DNA of 64,000 nt from Flavobacterium daemonense (GTDB taxonomy: Bacteria; Bacteroidota; Bacteroidia; Flavobacteriales; Flavobacteriaceae). The notes below the pieces were generated by a model. That model had not been told where the DNA came from and made no database searches. It was given only the letters and a program-made list of their open reading frames with translations. Position numbers and translations under genes: made by a program. This document shows, piece after piece, positions 1 through 8,730 of this stretch (the first letter of the stretch is position 1; every line of letters starts with the position of its first letter). Location of the stretch: positions 248,001-312,000 of the forward strand of contig NZ_VJYD01000005.1 of NCBI RefSeq assembly GCF_007341385.1, written 5' to 3'.

Positions 1-90
1 TTCTCTTACATCAGTGTACCATTTAAGTTCCTGCGCTTGAGATGCAAAACTTCCAATTAAAAACAAAGCGATAAAATAAAACTTTTTCAT
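1..90 (-). CDS. N-terminal fragment of a secreted protein (cut by window edge)
   Basis: Thirty codons run from an ATG at 90-88 to the window edge with no stop. The translation begins MKKFYFIALFLIGSFASQAQ and continues ELKWYTDVRE, a clear signal peptide with an AQ cleavage site typical of this phylum. The mature start resembles periplasmic thioredoxin-fold proteins often seen beside POT transporters in flavobacteria, but too little is visible to claim that. The gene follows the POT transporter at 143 on the same strand with a 52-bp gap and could share its transcript. Confidence 0.7.
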   Translation of the reverse strand, partial: MKKFYFIALFLIGSFASQAQELKWYTDVRE

Positions 91-142
91 ATTTTATATT
101 TTTCCACAAATTTAAACAAAAAAGGAATCAGAAAAACATGTC

Positions 143-1627
143 CTATTTTACTTCTTGCATTAATTTTTTCATCAACGGCATAGCAACTATCAAAGCAACA
201 GCGGCAATTACCGCATAAATTGCTAATTGATAATAACCATCAGTATAAGCCATTAATTTAGACATTAAGGTTGTTCCGGTATTAGCATTTGACATTTCAG
301 CTCCTAATTTTCCAGCAGCAAATTGTCCGAATGCGCTTGACAAGAACCAAAGTCCCATCATCATACCAAACAAACGTTTTGGCGAAAGCTTAGTAATTAC
401 AGACATTCCGATTGGTCCAATACATAATTCTCCAAGTGTGTATAAAAGATATCCTAAAGCAAAGACATCCAGAGAACTTAGCCCGTCTTTATTGACAAAA
501 AATCTTGCCGCATAAAAAATAAAGAATCCAGCCGCTAGTAAAAGGAACGACAAACTAAATTTAATAATCGTATTAGGCTCGACTTTTCGTTTAGACAAAT
601 AAATCCACAACAACCCAACTAATGGGCTAAAAATAATAACATATAATGAGTTTATACTATTATTTACAACGTTTGGATCAATGTTAAAAAACAACAATTT
701 AGTAGACAAATTGTCTTTTGCAAACAATGATAATGACCCTCCAGATTGTTCTGAAATAGCCATAAACATAAAATACGCAAAAATAAAGACAAATGCCGCC
801 AATAGCTTAAGCTGCTGCTTTCGCTCTTTGATCATTATCAATTCGTATATAAAATACACTAATGCCAAAACCCCAATTGTATACATAAAATATTCTGTAT
901 AATCAGAGTTTATAACCATTATGTACACAAGCGGAATTACGACTATAGAACCCGCATAAACTGCAATTTCATAAAGACTACGTTTTTTCGGCGTCTGTTT
1001 TTCTAATGGAGAATTTCCTATTGGAGCAAGATACTTTTTAGTCAAAAGAAATGTTACAACCCCAATAACCATAACAATTGCCGCAGAAAGGAAACACAAA
1101 CTCCAAGAATAGTTTTTGCCTAAATAAATAGGAATTGCTCCTCCTAACATTCCGCCAATATTGATTCCGGCATAAAACAATCCGTAACCTGCGTCACGAC
1201 GTCCATCTTCTTCATGATATAATTCACCAACCATTGACGAAACATTCGGCTTAAAAAAACCAGTTCCAATAATAGAAAGTGTTATTCCGTAATAAAAGAA
1301 ATCATGCGGATTTGCGGCAATCAGTAAATTACCCAAAATCATAACTATTCCTCCAAAAAGAAGTGACTTTTTAAAACCTAAAACTTTATCGGCAAAAATT
1401 CCACCAATAAAAGTAAAAGCATAAACAAATGCTTGTACAGCACCATATTGAAGATTTGCTTTCCCTTCAACCAAACCTAATTGGTCGACCATGAAAACTG
1501 CTAAAACCCCTCTCATTCCGTAGAAGCAAAAACGCTCCCACATTTCAACCAAAAACAAGTACCACAATTGCTTTGGGTACTTGCCTTTAAAATTTTGAAT
1601 TTCTTCTAATGTAATTGTCTTTTCCAT
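143..1627 (-). CDS. POT/PTR2 family proton-coupled oligopeptide transporter
   Basis: This is an inner-membrane proton symporter of the POT (MFS) family that brings di- and tripeptides into the cytoplasm. The sequence shows the family signature ExxERFxFYG near residues 28-37, the second signature FYAGINIGG near residue 150, and about 12 to 14 hydrophobic segments; 494 residues is normal. I start it at the ATG at 1627, one base after the TAA of the upstream gene; an in-frame GTG at 1639 would overlap that gene. It is the second of two tandem POT genes, followed upstream by a DPP-IV-like peptidase, which supports a peptide-use operon. Substrate range cannot be read from sequence. Confidence 0.93.
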   Translation of the reverse strand: MEKTITLEEIQNFKGKYPKQLWYLFLVEMWERFCFYGMRGVLAVFMVDQLGLVEGKANLQYGAVQAFVYAFTFIGGIFADKVLGFKKSLLFGGIVMILGNLLIAANPHDFFYYGITLSIIGTGFFKPNVSSMVGELYHEEDGRRDAGYGLFYAGINIGGMLGGAIPIYLGKNYSWSLCFLSAAIVMVIGVVTFLLTKKYLAPIGNSPLEKQTPKKRSLYEIAVYAGSIVVIPLVYIMVINSDYTEYFMYTIGVLALVYFIYELIMIKERKQQLKLLAAFVFIFAYFMFMAISEQSGGSLSLFAKDNLSTKLLFFNIDPNVVNNSINSLYVIIFSPLVGLLWIYLSKRKVEPNTIIKFSLSFLLLAAGFFIFYAARFFVNKDGLSSLDVFALGYLLYTLGELCIGPIGMSVITKLSPKRLFGMMMGLWFLSSAFGQFAAGKLGAEMSNANTGTTLMSKLMAYTDGYYQLAIYAVIAAVALIVAMPLMKKLMQEVK

Positions 1628-1628
1628 A

Positions 1629-3314
1629 TTATCTAACACCGTGCATCATTTTTTTCAAGAACGGCGTCAAAGCAAATAAAATCAATGCAGCAATACCAGT
1701 AAGAACAACAAATACCATGAAGAATTCATATAAATTATGAATTTCGAATCCTGCAAAAAAGTGATTATGCGCACTAATTTGGTGTTGATCTAAAAGTGCT
1801 AATTGCTCAGCAGTTGGCGTAATTTTATTATCTAAAACTGCTTGAAGATCAATTCCTAATTCTTTTGCCTTTGCAAATTTATCACCTGTTGCTGGCAAAA
1901 TAGAACCTAAAGTTCCTCCTAATGCATATCCTGATGCATTTGACAAGAAAAACACTCCATATAACAATGAAGCAAAACGTTTTGGAGATAATTTACCTAC
2001 CAATGATAAACCAATTGGAGATAAACACAACTCTGCACAAGTATTCAAAAAATATAATAAAATAAGCCATTTTACTAATAACAATCCAGATGTTCCAATG
2101 TAAGAAACCTGAGTCGCAATCATGAAGAAACTTATTGAAATTATAACTAATCCTGCAGCTAATTTTACTGGAGAAATTGGTTCTTTATCCCTAGCTCTTA
2201 AGAAATCCCATAGTACACTAAATGGTACTGCCATTATAACCACAAATAATCCATTGAAAATTTGAACCATTGATGGCGGCATCAGAAAACCAAAGAAATG
2301 TCTGTCGGTTTGATTATCTGCAATAAAAGTCAATGAAGAACCTGCTTGCTCAAAAGCCGCCCAGAAGAAAATAATAAAGAACGAAACAATGTAAATTACA
2401 ATAATTCTGTCTCTTTCAATTTTAGTCAATGAAGTATCTGAAATAATCAATCCAGCCAATGCCAATCCACTAGAATAAATCAAAGTATAAATCAAATTTT
2501 GACCTACTACATAATGAAAAAAGAATCCTAATGCAATAAATGCAAGTCCAGCAACCACTAAAGCTTTAGTAGAAAAATTAGCTTTTTGCGCTTCACCTTC
2601 TTCAAAGTCTGAAGCTTCATTTTTAGAAGGCAAACCTCCTAATGGTCTTCCTTCAGGAGAAACCACATATTTATTTTTTAAGAAATAGAAAAGGATTGTT
2701 CCCAAAAGCATTGCTACAGAAGCCGCCATGAATCCCCATCTAAAAGCATGAATATCTCTAATTCCTCCAGCATCTTTAACATCTCCCAATAAAGGACAAA
2801 TCGACTGTCCTAAAAAAGCTCCAATGTTGATACCCATATAGAAAATAGTAAAAGCACTATCTAATTTTGTCTTTTCTTGTTTTGGATACAAGCTTCCCAC
2901 CATACTAGAAATATTCGGTTTGAAGAATCCATTACCAAAAACAATAACTCCTAAAGCAGAGTACATAATAATTTTAGCCAAAGGCAAATTACTTTCAAAA
3001 ATACTACCGCTGGTAAATAACAACATTTGTCCTGTTGCCATTAATAACCCACCTAATAAAATACAATTTCTGTTACCTAAAAAACGATCGGCAACAAAAC
3101 CTCCTAACATTGGAGTTAAATAACAAAGCCCAAGAAAACCTCCATAAATTAATGAAGCTTCCTCTTCCTTCATCAACAATGAGTTCACAAGAAATAAAGT
3201 CAATAAAGCTCGCATTCCATAAAAATTGAATCGCTCCCACATCTCCGTCCCAAACAATACCCAAAGTCCTTTTGGATGCGCAGTTTTTACTTTAGTTTCT
3301 CCCATATTATTCAT
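1629..3314 (-). CDS. POT/PTR2 family proton-coupled oligopeptide transporter (tandem paralog)
   Basis: A second POT transporter of 561 residues, with ERFNFYG near residues 27-33 and FYMGINIGAFLG near residue 155. It is about 65 residues longer than its neighbour; the extra length lies in a hydrophilic central loop (around residues 220-245, rich in Glu and Lys) and in a loop before the last helix (around 475-515). An ATG at 3305 is an equally possible start. The two transporters are clearly related but divergent, so the duplication is not recent. It lies 26 bp downstream of the DPP-IV-like gene on the same strand. Confidence 0.92.
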   Translation of the reverse strand: MNNMGETKVKTAHPKGLWVLFGTEMWERFNFYGMRALLTLFLVNSLLMKEEEASLIYGGFLGLCYLTPMLGGFVADRFLGNRNCILLGGLLMATGQMLLFTSGSIFESNLPLAKIIMYSALGVIVFGNGFFKPNISSMVGSLYPKQEKTKLDSAFTIFYMGINIGAFLGQSICPLLGDVKDAGGIRDIHAFRWGFMAASVAMLLGTILFYFLKNKYVVSPEGRPLGGLPSKNEASDFEEGEAQKANFSTKALVVAGLAFIALGFFFHYVVGQNLIYTLIYSSGLALAGLIISDTSLTKIERDRIIVIYIVSFFIIFFWAAFEQAGSSLTFIADNQTDRHFFGFLMPPSMVQIFNGLFVVIMAVPFSVLWDFLRARDKEPISPVKLAAGLVIISISFFMIATQVSYIGTSGLLLVKWLILLYFLNTCAELCLSPIGLSLVGKLSPKRFASLLYGVFFLSNASGYALGGTLGSILPATGDKFAKAKELGIDLQAVLDNKITPTAEQLALLDQHQISAHNHFFAGFEIHNLYEFFMVFVVLTGIAALILFALTPFLKKMMHGVR

Positions 3315-3340
3315 TCTTATTTAAGGTTAATATTTTTAGA

Positions 3341-5512
3341 TTATAAATTTGCTTTGATAAAGTTAGTCATTTTATTATAAAGCTGAATTCTTGTGTTTCC
3401 GCCAGAAATACCGTGGTCTTTATCCGGATAAATTTGAGAATCAAACTGTTTGTTTGACTGAATCAAAGCTTCCATCATCTGCATTGAATTCTGAACATGA
3501 ACATTGTCATCACCAGAACCGTGAATCAATAAAAATTTCCCTTTTAGTTTATCAACATGATTTATAGGAGAGTTTTGATCATATCCAGTTGGATTTTCCT
3601 GTGGCGTTTGCATGTATCTTTCTGTATAAACACTATCATAAAATCTCCAGTTTGTAACTGGCGCAACAGCAATTGCCATTTTGAAAACATCATTTCCTTG
3701 GAAAATACAGTTAGAAGCCATAAATCCTCCGTAGCTCCATCCCCAAATACCAATTCTTGAAGCATCAACATATGGATAAGAACCAATTACTTTTGCAGCA
3801 TCAATTTGATCTTCAACTTCGTATTTACCTAATTGTAATTGTGTAACTTTTTTGAAATCTGCACCTTTATATCCTGTTCCTCTTCCATCAACACACGCCA
3901 CAATGTAACCTTGCTGTGTAAGCATCATGAACCAATAATCGTTAGAAGCGTTCCACTGATTTGCGACCTGCTGCGATCCCGGACCAGAATATTGATACAT
4001 GAAAACTGGATATTTTTTTGAAGCATCAAAATCTTTTGGCTTCATAATCCATGCATTCAATTCATTTCCTTTTGCCGTTTTTAAAACAAAAAATTCTTTT
4101 GAAGGCATATTGTATCCTTTTAATTTATCAGCAAGAGCTTGATTATTTTCTATAACCTGAATTTCTTTTCCAGCTTTAGCATCATTTAAAGTATAAACCG
4201 TTGGCTGAGAAGCGCTAGAATACGTATTAATAAAGTATTGAAAATTTGGACTGAAAGTCGCTTTGTTTGTACCTACTTTATTTGTTAAAGCAACTTTGTT
4301 TTTTCCGTCTAATGAGATACGGTAAACTGCTCTATTTATAGAACCATTTTCTGTAGATTGGTAGAAAATAGTTTTAGTTTTTTCGTCGAAACCGTAGTAT
4401 GAAGTAACTTCCCAGTTTCCTTTTGTAACCTGATTTTTAAGTTTTCCGGTTTTATCATAAACATAAATATGATTAAATCCGTCTTTTTCGCTTGTCCAGA
4501 GAAAACTGTTGTCTTTAAGGAAAGTCAAATTATCTGTAACATCAACATAAGCTTTATCTTTTTCGTTCAAAACTACTTTTGCAGCAGCTGTATTTCCATC
4601 GATAAACAATAAATCTAAATTATCTTGATGACGGTTTAAAACTTGAGCAGACAATACATTATTGTCATTTGTCCATTGCATTCTTGCAATATAAAAGTCA
4701 TTGTAGTTTCCTAAATCAACTTTTTTTGAAGTGTTTGCTGCAGCATCATAAATATGTAATGACACTACTGAATTTTTCTCTCCTGCTTTAGGATATTTGA
4801 ACGTTTCAATTGTTGGATATAAATCTTTGTGGAAGATTGACATTGAAAATTCCGGAACCTGACTTTCGTCAAAACGGATATAAGCTAATTTTTTACTGTC
4901 TTTACTCCAGTCAAATGCCCGTACAAAAGCAAATTCTTCTTCATAAACCCAGTCCGTAATACCATTTATAACTGCATTCTTTTTACCGTCAGTTGTAACC
5001 GCAACCGATTTTTTTGAAGCAACATCATATATATATAGGTTGTTTTCTTTTGCGTAAGCAATTTTTGTTCCGTCAGGCGAGAAAGTTGGTTCCTGAATTT
5101 GAGAATCAAGCAATTTCGTCAACGTTTTTCCTGCAATATCATAAACAAAATAATCAGCAGTAAAAGAGTGGCGGAAAATCTTGTTTGAATTACAAGCAAT
5201 CAGCATCTTTTTTTCAGAAGCATCAAAAGTGTAAGCATCAATTCCTTCTGCAAGCTCGTTGAAATTCTTTGTATCAATTAAATTTGAAACTTTTTTTAGC
5301 GTTGCAAAATCGTATAAATCAACCTGCATACTTCTGCTTGCCTGATCGACATTTAAAACAGTATATTGATTGGTATTTTTTAAGGATTGCATCTGGTCCA
5401 TTCCTTTAGCACGAAATGTACCTCCAAAAATGTTTTCGACAGTTATTTTCTGCTGTCCAAAAACAACCGCAGTTAAAAATAAAAGTACTGCAGTAAATTT
5501 ACTTGTGTTCAT
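3341..5512 (-). CDS. Prolyl dipeptidyl peptidase, S9B (DPP-IV-like), exported
   Basis: This serine peptidase should release X-Pro or X-Ala dipeptides from the N-terminus of peptides in the periplasm. A signal peptide ends at FGQ (residue 20). An N-terminal beta-propeller (about 90-450) carries the DWVYEEE motif at 187-193, whose glutamates bind the substrate amino terminus in DPP-IV. The C-terminal alpha/beta-hydrolase domain has the nucleophile Ser593 in GWSYGG, an Asp at 668/669 in HGSGDDNVH and His700 in DKDHG. Its 723 residues match bacterial DPP-IV. Two peptide transporters lie directly downstream, so products could be imported as dipeptides. Start chosen at the ATG that gives an intact signal peptide. 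Confidence 0.94.
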   Translation of the reverse strand: MNTSKFTAVLLFLTAVVFGQQKITVENIFGGTFRAKGMDQMQSLKNTNQYTVLNVDQASRSMQVDLYDFATLKKVSNLIDTKNFNELAEGIDAYTFDASEKKMLIACNSNKIFRHSFTADYFVYDIAGKTLTKLLDSQIQEPTFSPDGTKIAYAKENNLYIYDVASKKSVAVTTDGKKNAVINGITDWVYEEEFAFVRAFDWSKDSKKLAYIRFDESQVPEFSMSIFHKDLYPTIETFKYPKAGEKNSVVSLHIYDAAANTSKKVDLGNYNDFYIARMQWTNDNNVLSAQVLNRHQDNLDLLFIDGNTAAAKVVLNEKDKAYVDVTDNLTFLKDNSFLWTSEKDGFNHIYVYDKTGKLKNQVTKGNWEVTSYYGFDEKTKTIFYQSTENGSINRAVYRISLDGKNKVALTNKVGTNKATFSPNFQYFINTYSSASQPTVYTLNDAKAGKEIQVIENNQALADKLKGYNMPSKEFFVLKTAKGNELNAWIMKPKDFDASKKYPVFMYQYSGPGSQQVANQWNASNDYWFMMLTQQGYIVACVDGRGTGYKGADFKKVTQLQLGKYEVEDQIDAAKVIGSYPYVDASRIGIWGWSYGGFMASNCIFQGNDVFKMAIAVAPVTNWRFYDSVYTERYMQTPQENPTGYDQNSPINHVDKLKGKFLLIHGSGDDNVHVQNSMQMMEALIQSNKQFDSQIYPDKDHGISGGNTRIQLYNKMTNFIKANL

Positions 5513-5631
5513 TATAATTATTTTAAATATAAAAAGAGCCCAATTTTAGTAAAAAAAATAAACATAATACACATTTTAAGTGTTAAATGTTAAAAAAAAT
5601 AACGATTGCGTACTTTCACAACTTAAATAGA

Positions 5632-5663
5632 TTGCAATCAAAACTCTTAAAATAGTATCTTTG
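5632..5663 (+). promoter_or_regulatory. Bacteroidetes-type promoter for the HMG-CoA reductase gene
   Basis: TTG at 5632-5634 is followed after 21 bases by TATCTTTG at 5656-5663, matching the flavobacterial sigma-factor consensus TTG-N(17-23)-TAnnTTTG. Transcription would begin near 5670. The in-frame GTG at 5663 lies inside the -7 box and so cannot be the start codon; the ATG at 5693 is left. Confidence 0.75.
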
Positions 5664-5692
5664 TGCGCACAATATTATTTAACACACTGAGA

Positions 5693-7006
5693 ATGAACAA
5701 CGCTGTTGCCGGATTTTCTAAATTATCCAAAAAAGAAAAAATAAACTGGATCGCAAACGAATATTTTTCTACTCCTGAAGAAGCTCTAAATATTATAAGA
5801 AATTACTGGAATTCAGACGAAAAGCTTCAACAGCTGCATGACGAATTTATCGAAAACACAATTACCAATTTATATATTCCGCTTGGAGTTGCTCCTAATT
5901 TTTTAATTAATGGGAAATACAAAACGATCCCAATGGCAATCGAAGAAAGTTCTGTTGTTGCGGCAGCATCAAAAGCAGCAAAATTCTGGGCAACACGCGG
6001 CGGATTTAAAACAACTATAATCAATACCGAAAAAATTGGCCAAGTTCATTTTACATTTAATGGAAATGCTGAAAACCTACATTCTTTTTTCGACCAAATA
6101 AAACCTAAATTTTTCTCTGAAACGCAAAGCATCACTAAAAACATGCAACAGCGTGGCGGCGGAATCTTGGACATTCAATTAAAAGACAAAAGAAATTTAC
6201 TTGAAAATTATTTTCAGCTTCATGCTACTTTTGAAACCAAAGACAGCATGGGAGCCAATTTCATCAATTCTTGTCTGGAACAATTTGCTTCAACATTAAA
6301 AGAGGAATTCCAAAACTCCGATTTATTTTCTGAAGATGATACACTTCAGGTGATCATGAGTATTTTATCTAATTATGTCCCTCATTGCCTTGTAAGAGCT
6401 GAAGTTTCTTGCCCAATTGAAGATTTAGCAGAAAAACATATTCCAAATCCAAAAGAATTTGCTGAACGTTTTGTTCAAGCTGTTCAAATTGCCGAAGTGG
6501 AGCCTTTTAGAGCCGTAACGCACAATAAAGGAATCATGAATGGAGTTGACGCCGTAGTTTTAGCAACCGGAAATGACTTTAGAGCAATCGAAGCCGGCGT
6601 TCACGCTTATGCGTCAAGAAACGGCCAATACGCAAGTTTATCTCATGCAAAAATCGAAAACGGAATTTTTACATTTTGGATGGAAATTCCTTTAGCTTTA
6701 GGAACTGTCGGCGGTTTGACTTCATTACATCCGTTGGTAAAATTGTGTTTAGAAATTCTTCAAAAACCTTCAGCAACCGAATTAATGGAGATTACGGCTG
6801 TGGCCGGACTTGCGCAAAATTTTGCTGCATTACGATCACTTACAACAACCGGAATTCAGGAAGGACACATGAAAATGCACCTTAATAATATTATCAACCA
6901 GTTCGAAGCTACAAACGAAGAGCGTCAATTAATCAAAGCGCATTTCAAAAAAACCGCAGTTTCGCATAGTGCAGTAGTTGAATTTATTGAAAATTTAAGA
7001 AAATAA
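5693..7006 (+). CDS. mvaA: Hydroxymethylglutaryl-CoA reductase, class II type
   Basis: It reduces HMG-CoA to mevalonate, the committing step of the mevalonate pathway. The 437-residue protein has the class II (Pseudomonas mevalonii-like) layout: Glu85 in PMAIEESSVVAAAS, SMGANF at 185-190, Lys279 in THNKGIMNG, Asp295 in ATGNDFRA and His392 in EGHMKMH, the four catalytic residues expected. Class II enzymes are often named degradative, but with mevalonate and diphosphomevalonate enzymes in the same window a biosynthetic role is likely (inference). The start at 5693 is set by the promoter upstream. It is followed by a GHMP kinase on the same strand. Confidence 0.93.
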   Translation: MNNAVAGFSKLSKKEKINWIANEYFSTPEEALNIIRNYWNSDEKLQQLHDEFIENTITNLYIPLGVAPNFLINGKYKTIPMAIEESSVVAAASKAAKFWATRGGFKTTIINTEKIGQVHFTFNGNAENLHSFFDQIKPKFFSETQSITKNMQQRGGGILDIQLKDKRNLLENYFQLHATFETKDSMGANFINSCLEQFASTLKEEFQNSDLFSEDDTLQVIMSILSNYVPHCLVRAEVSCPIEDLAEKHIPNPKEFAERFVQAVQIAEVEPFRAVTHNKGIMNGVDAVVLATGNDFRAIEAGVHAYASRNGQYASLSHAKIENGIFTFWMEIPLALGTVGGLTSLHPLVKLCLEILQKPSATELMEITAVAGLAQNFAALRSLTTTGIQEGHMKMHLNNIINQFEATNEERQLIKAHFKKTAVSHSAVVEFIENLRK

Positions 7007-7017
7007 TTAGAAGCTAA

Positions 7018-7093
7018 TCCCGCTATCCGTTACAATCTTTTGTGCCTCGTTAAAGAAACGAGACACAAAAGGATTTCCACTGCTATCGGGGCT
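7018..7093. repeat. Palindromic intergenic element, GCCCCGAT...GCGGGA family, copy 1
   Basis: Between the HMG-CoA reductase and GHMP kinase genes lies a 76-bp hairpin-forming stretch. Its centre pairs TTTTGTG-CTCGTT (7039-7051) with AACGAG-CACAAAA (7057-7070). On the minus strand its ends read GCCCCGATAGC and GATAGCGGGA, closely like the element at 47859-47918. It is not coding, although the reading frame of the kinase stays open through it. Confidence 0.7.
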
Positions 7094-7105
7094 AAAAAAT
7101 CACGT

Positions 7106-8014
7106 ATGTCAACAACATTTTATAGTAACGGAAAATTATTCATCTCTGGAGAATATTTAGTTTTAGACGGTGCAGATGCTTTTGCTTTGCCAACTAAATT
7201 TGGACAGAATCTAATTGTCGAAAATGCAAAAGACAAAATCATTGACTGGAAAAGTTATGATTACGATAACACGCTTTGGTTTGAAAACACCATTTCATTT
7301 GACGAAGTCATAAACAATCCTAATTCTGAAATCGAAACTGTAAAAACAACTTTAATAAAAATTCTTCACGAAGCTTATTTATTAAATCCAGATTTTATCA
7401 ATAATTCAGAAGGCTATAAAATCACGACAAACCTCACTTTTCCAAGAAACTGGGGACTAGGAACTTCATCAACATTGATCAATAATATTGCGCAATGGAC
7501 AAAAATTAACGCTTTTACATTGCTGAAAAACAGTTTTGGCGGAAGTGGCTATGATATTGCCTGCGCTCAAAACGACACTCCTATTCTTTATAAAATAGAA
7601 AACAACAGTGTTGAGCCTGTAGATTTTAATCCGGATTTTACAAAAAACATCTATTTTGTTTACTTGAATAAAAAGCAAAACAGTAAAGCCGCAATTCACG
7701 CTTACAACAAACACAAGGATCAAAATTTATCAAAAAGTGTTGCCGAGAACAATAAAATTACGAATGCAATTTTACATGCTAAAACCTTAAAAGAATTTGC
7801 AAACGCAATTGAAAGACACGAAAATCATTTAAGTGATATTCTGGAGATTCAGACGATAAAAGAAAAAGCTTTTTCTGATTTCGATGGCACAATTAAAAGT
7901 CTAGGTGCATGGGGAGGCGATTTTGTTATGGTATTATCTAAAGATAATCCAAAATCGTATTTTCAATCAAAAGGATATGAAACCATTCTCACTTATGAAG
8001 AAATGATTTTATAA
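7106..8014 (+). CDS. GYDIA-family GHMP kinase (candidate phosphomevalonate kinase)
   Basis: A GHMP-superfamily small-molecule kinase of 302 residues. The N-terminal FYSNGKLFISGEYLVLDGA, the ATP-binding loop PRNWGLGTSS (113-122) and the GSGYDIA motif (146-152) that names this family are all visible; a C-terminal glycine stretch SLGAWGGDF matches GHMP motif 3. It follows HMG-CoA reductase. The window also holds mevalonate kinase and mevalonate diphosphate decarboxylase, but no classical phosphomevalonate kinase, so this protein is the natural candidate for that step (inference). The frame is open back to 7040, but that extension is a repeat element; the ATG at 7106 is preferred. Confidence 0.88.
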   Translation: MSTTFYSNGKLFISGEYLVLDGADAFALPTKFGQNLIVENAKDKIIDWKSYDYDNTLWFENTISFDEVINNPNSEIETVKTTLIKILHEAYLLNPDFINNSEGYKITTNLTFPRNWGLGTSSTLINNIAQWTKINAFTLLKNSFGGSGYDIACAQNDTPILYKIENNSVEPVDFNPDFTKNIYFVYLNKKQNSKAAIHAYNKHKDQNLSKSVAENNKITNAILHAKTLKEFANAIERHENHLSDILEIQTIKEKAFSDFDGTIKSLGAWGGDFVMVLSKDNPKSYFQSKGYETILTYEEMIL

Positions 8015-8018
8015 AATA

Positions 8019-8462
8019 TTAAAGACTTACTTTTTTATCCTCAACAGGTTCTGATTGCAGATGACGAACCTTTTGGTTTTCTAATTCATTAGATTCAATA
8101 AGTGTATTATGGAGACGTTCAGCCATCTTTTCGATACTATTATTGATAGAATCATAGACAAGTTCCATTCTGCGATGTTTTTCCTCCTTTACAGCTTTCA
8201 AAACATCTTCAACAAATACCTTGTCGTATTTTTCAGCCACAGAGTCGCGAGTGTTCGTCAACCTGATGACGTAATCATTACTTAAGATCGTAACCTTAAA
8301 ATGCTGTTCTTCGTTGCTTAAGTAGTATTTACCACCAAGCTCATCAACATTGATGTCGGTACTGCTTACTTTTAAAAGCTCTATAATAATCCCATAAATA
8401 TGATTCTCAATTTTGGAATATACCCTAGGTTTTCTTTTAAAAAGCTTAAACACAAAAAACAT
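8019..8462 (-). CDS. Conserved-looking hypothetical protein, 147 aa
   Basis: I do not recognise this protein. It starts with a short basic/hydrophobic stretch (MFFVFKLFKRKPR), without a convincing membrane helix, then a mixed alpha/beta region and a C-terminal Glu/Lys-rich helical part (about 85-140) that could form a coiled coil. It is convergent with the GHMP kinase, ending 4 bp from its stop, and has a 268-bp AT-rich upstream gap, so it is probably transcribed alone. Codon use looks like that of its neighbours. Confidence 0.7.
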   Translation of the reverse strand: MFFVFKLFKRKPRVYSKIENHIYGIIIELLKVSSTDINVDELGGKYYLSNEEQHFKVTILSNDYVIRLTNTRDSVAEKYDKVFVEDVLKAVKEEKHRRMELVYDSINNSIEKMAERLHNTLIESNELENQKVRHLQSEPVEDKKVSL

Positions 8463-8673
8463 TAACTAACTGATTATTAAAATACTGATTCATTTTCTCT
8501 TGCTATTTTTAAAAATCGTACAAATAAAATTTATTCTGTTTAAATAAAAACGCTAACAAATTAACTGTAATAATTTTAATAACCCAAATTTTTTAAATTA
8601 TATTTCTATTATTCCTATATAACTTGCAAAAAATAGCGAGATATGTATTACAAAACCGTAAAAACGTTAAACA

Positions 8674-8708
8674 AAAAACCCGAAACATTTTGAATGTTTC
8701 GGGTTTTT
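8674..8708 (-). terminator. Rho-independent terminator after the peptidylprolyl isomerase gene
   Basis: A perfect inverted repeat AAAAACCCGAAACATT / AATGTTTCGGGTTTTT with a 3-base loop lies 23 bp past the stop of the gene ending at 8731. T/A runs lie on both sides, so it could work in both directions. Confidence 0.85.
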
Positions 8709-8730
8709 ATATTTTAATTATAACTAGAAA

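Noticed and set aside
681..902. Small plus-strand frame opposite the POT gene
   Set aside because: It is a shadow of a gene with clear family motifs and has no signal of its own. The same holds for many frames opposite other real genes, such as 61301-62035 opposite pckA.
5663..5692. Longer HMG-CoA reductase start at GTG 5663
   Set aside because: The GTG lies within the TATCTTTG promoter box, so it would not be transcribed; the ATG at 5693 gives the usual N-terminus.
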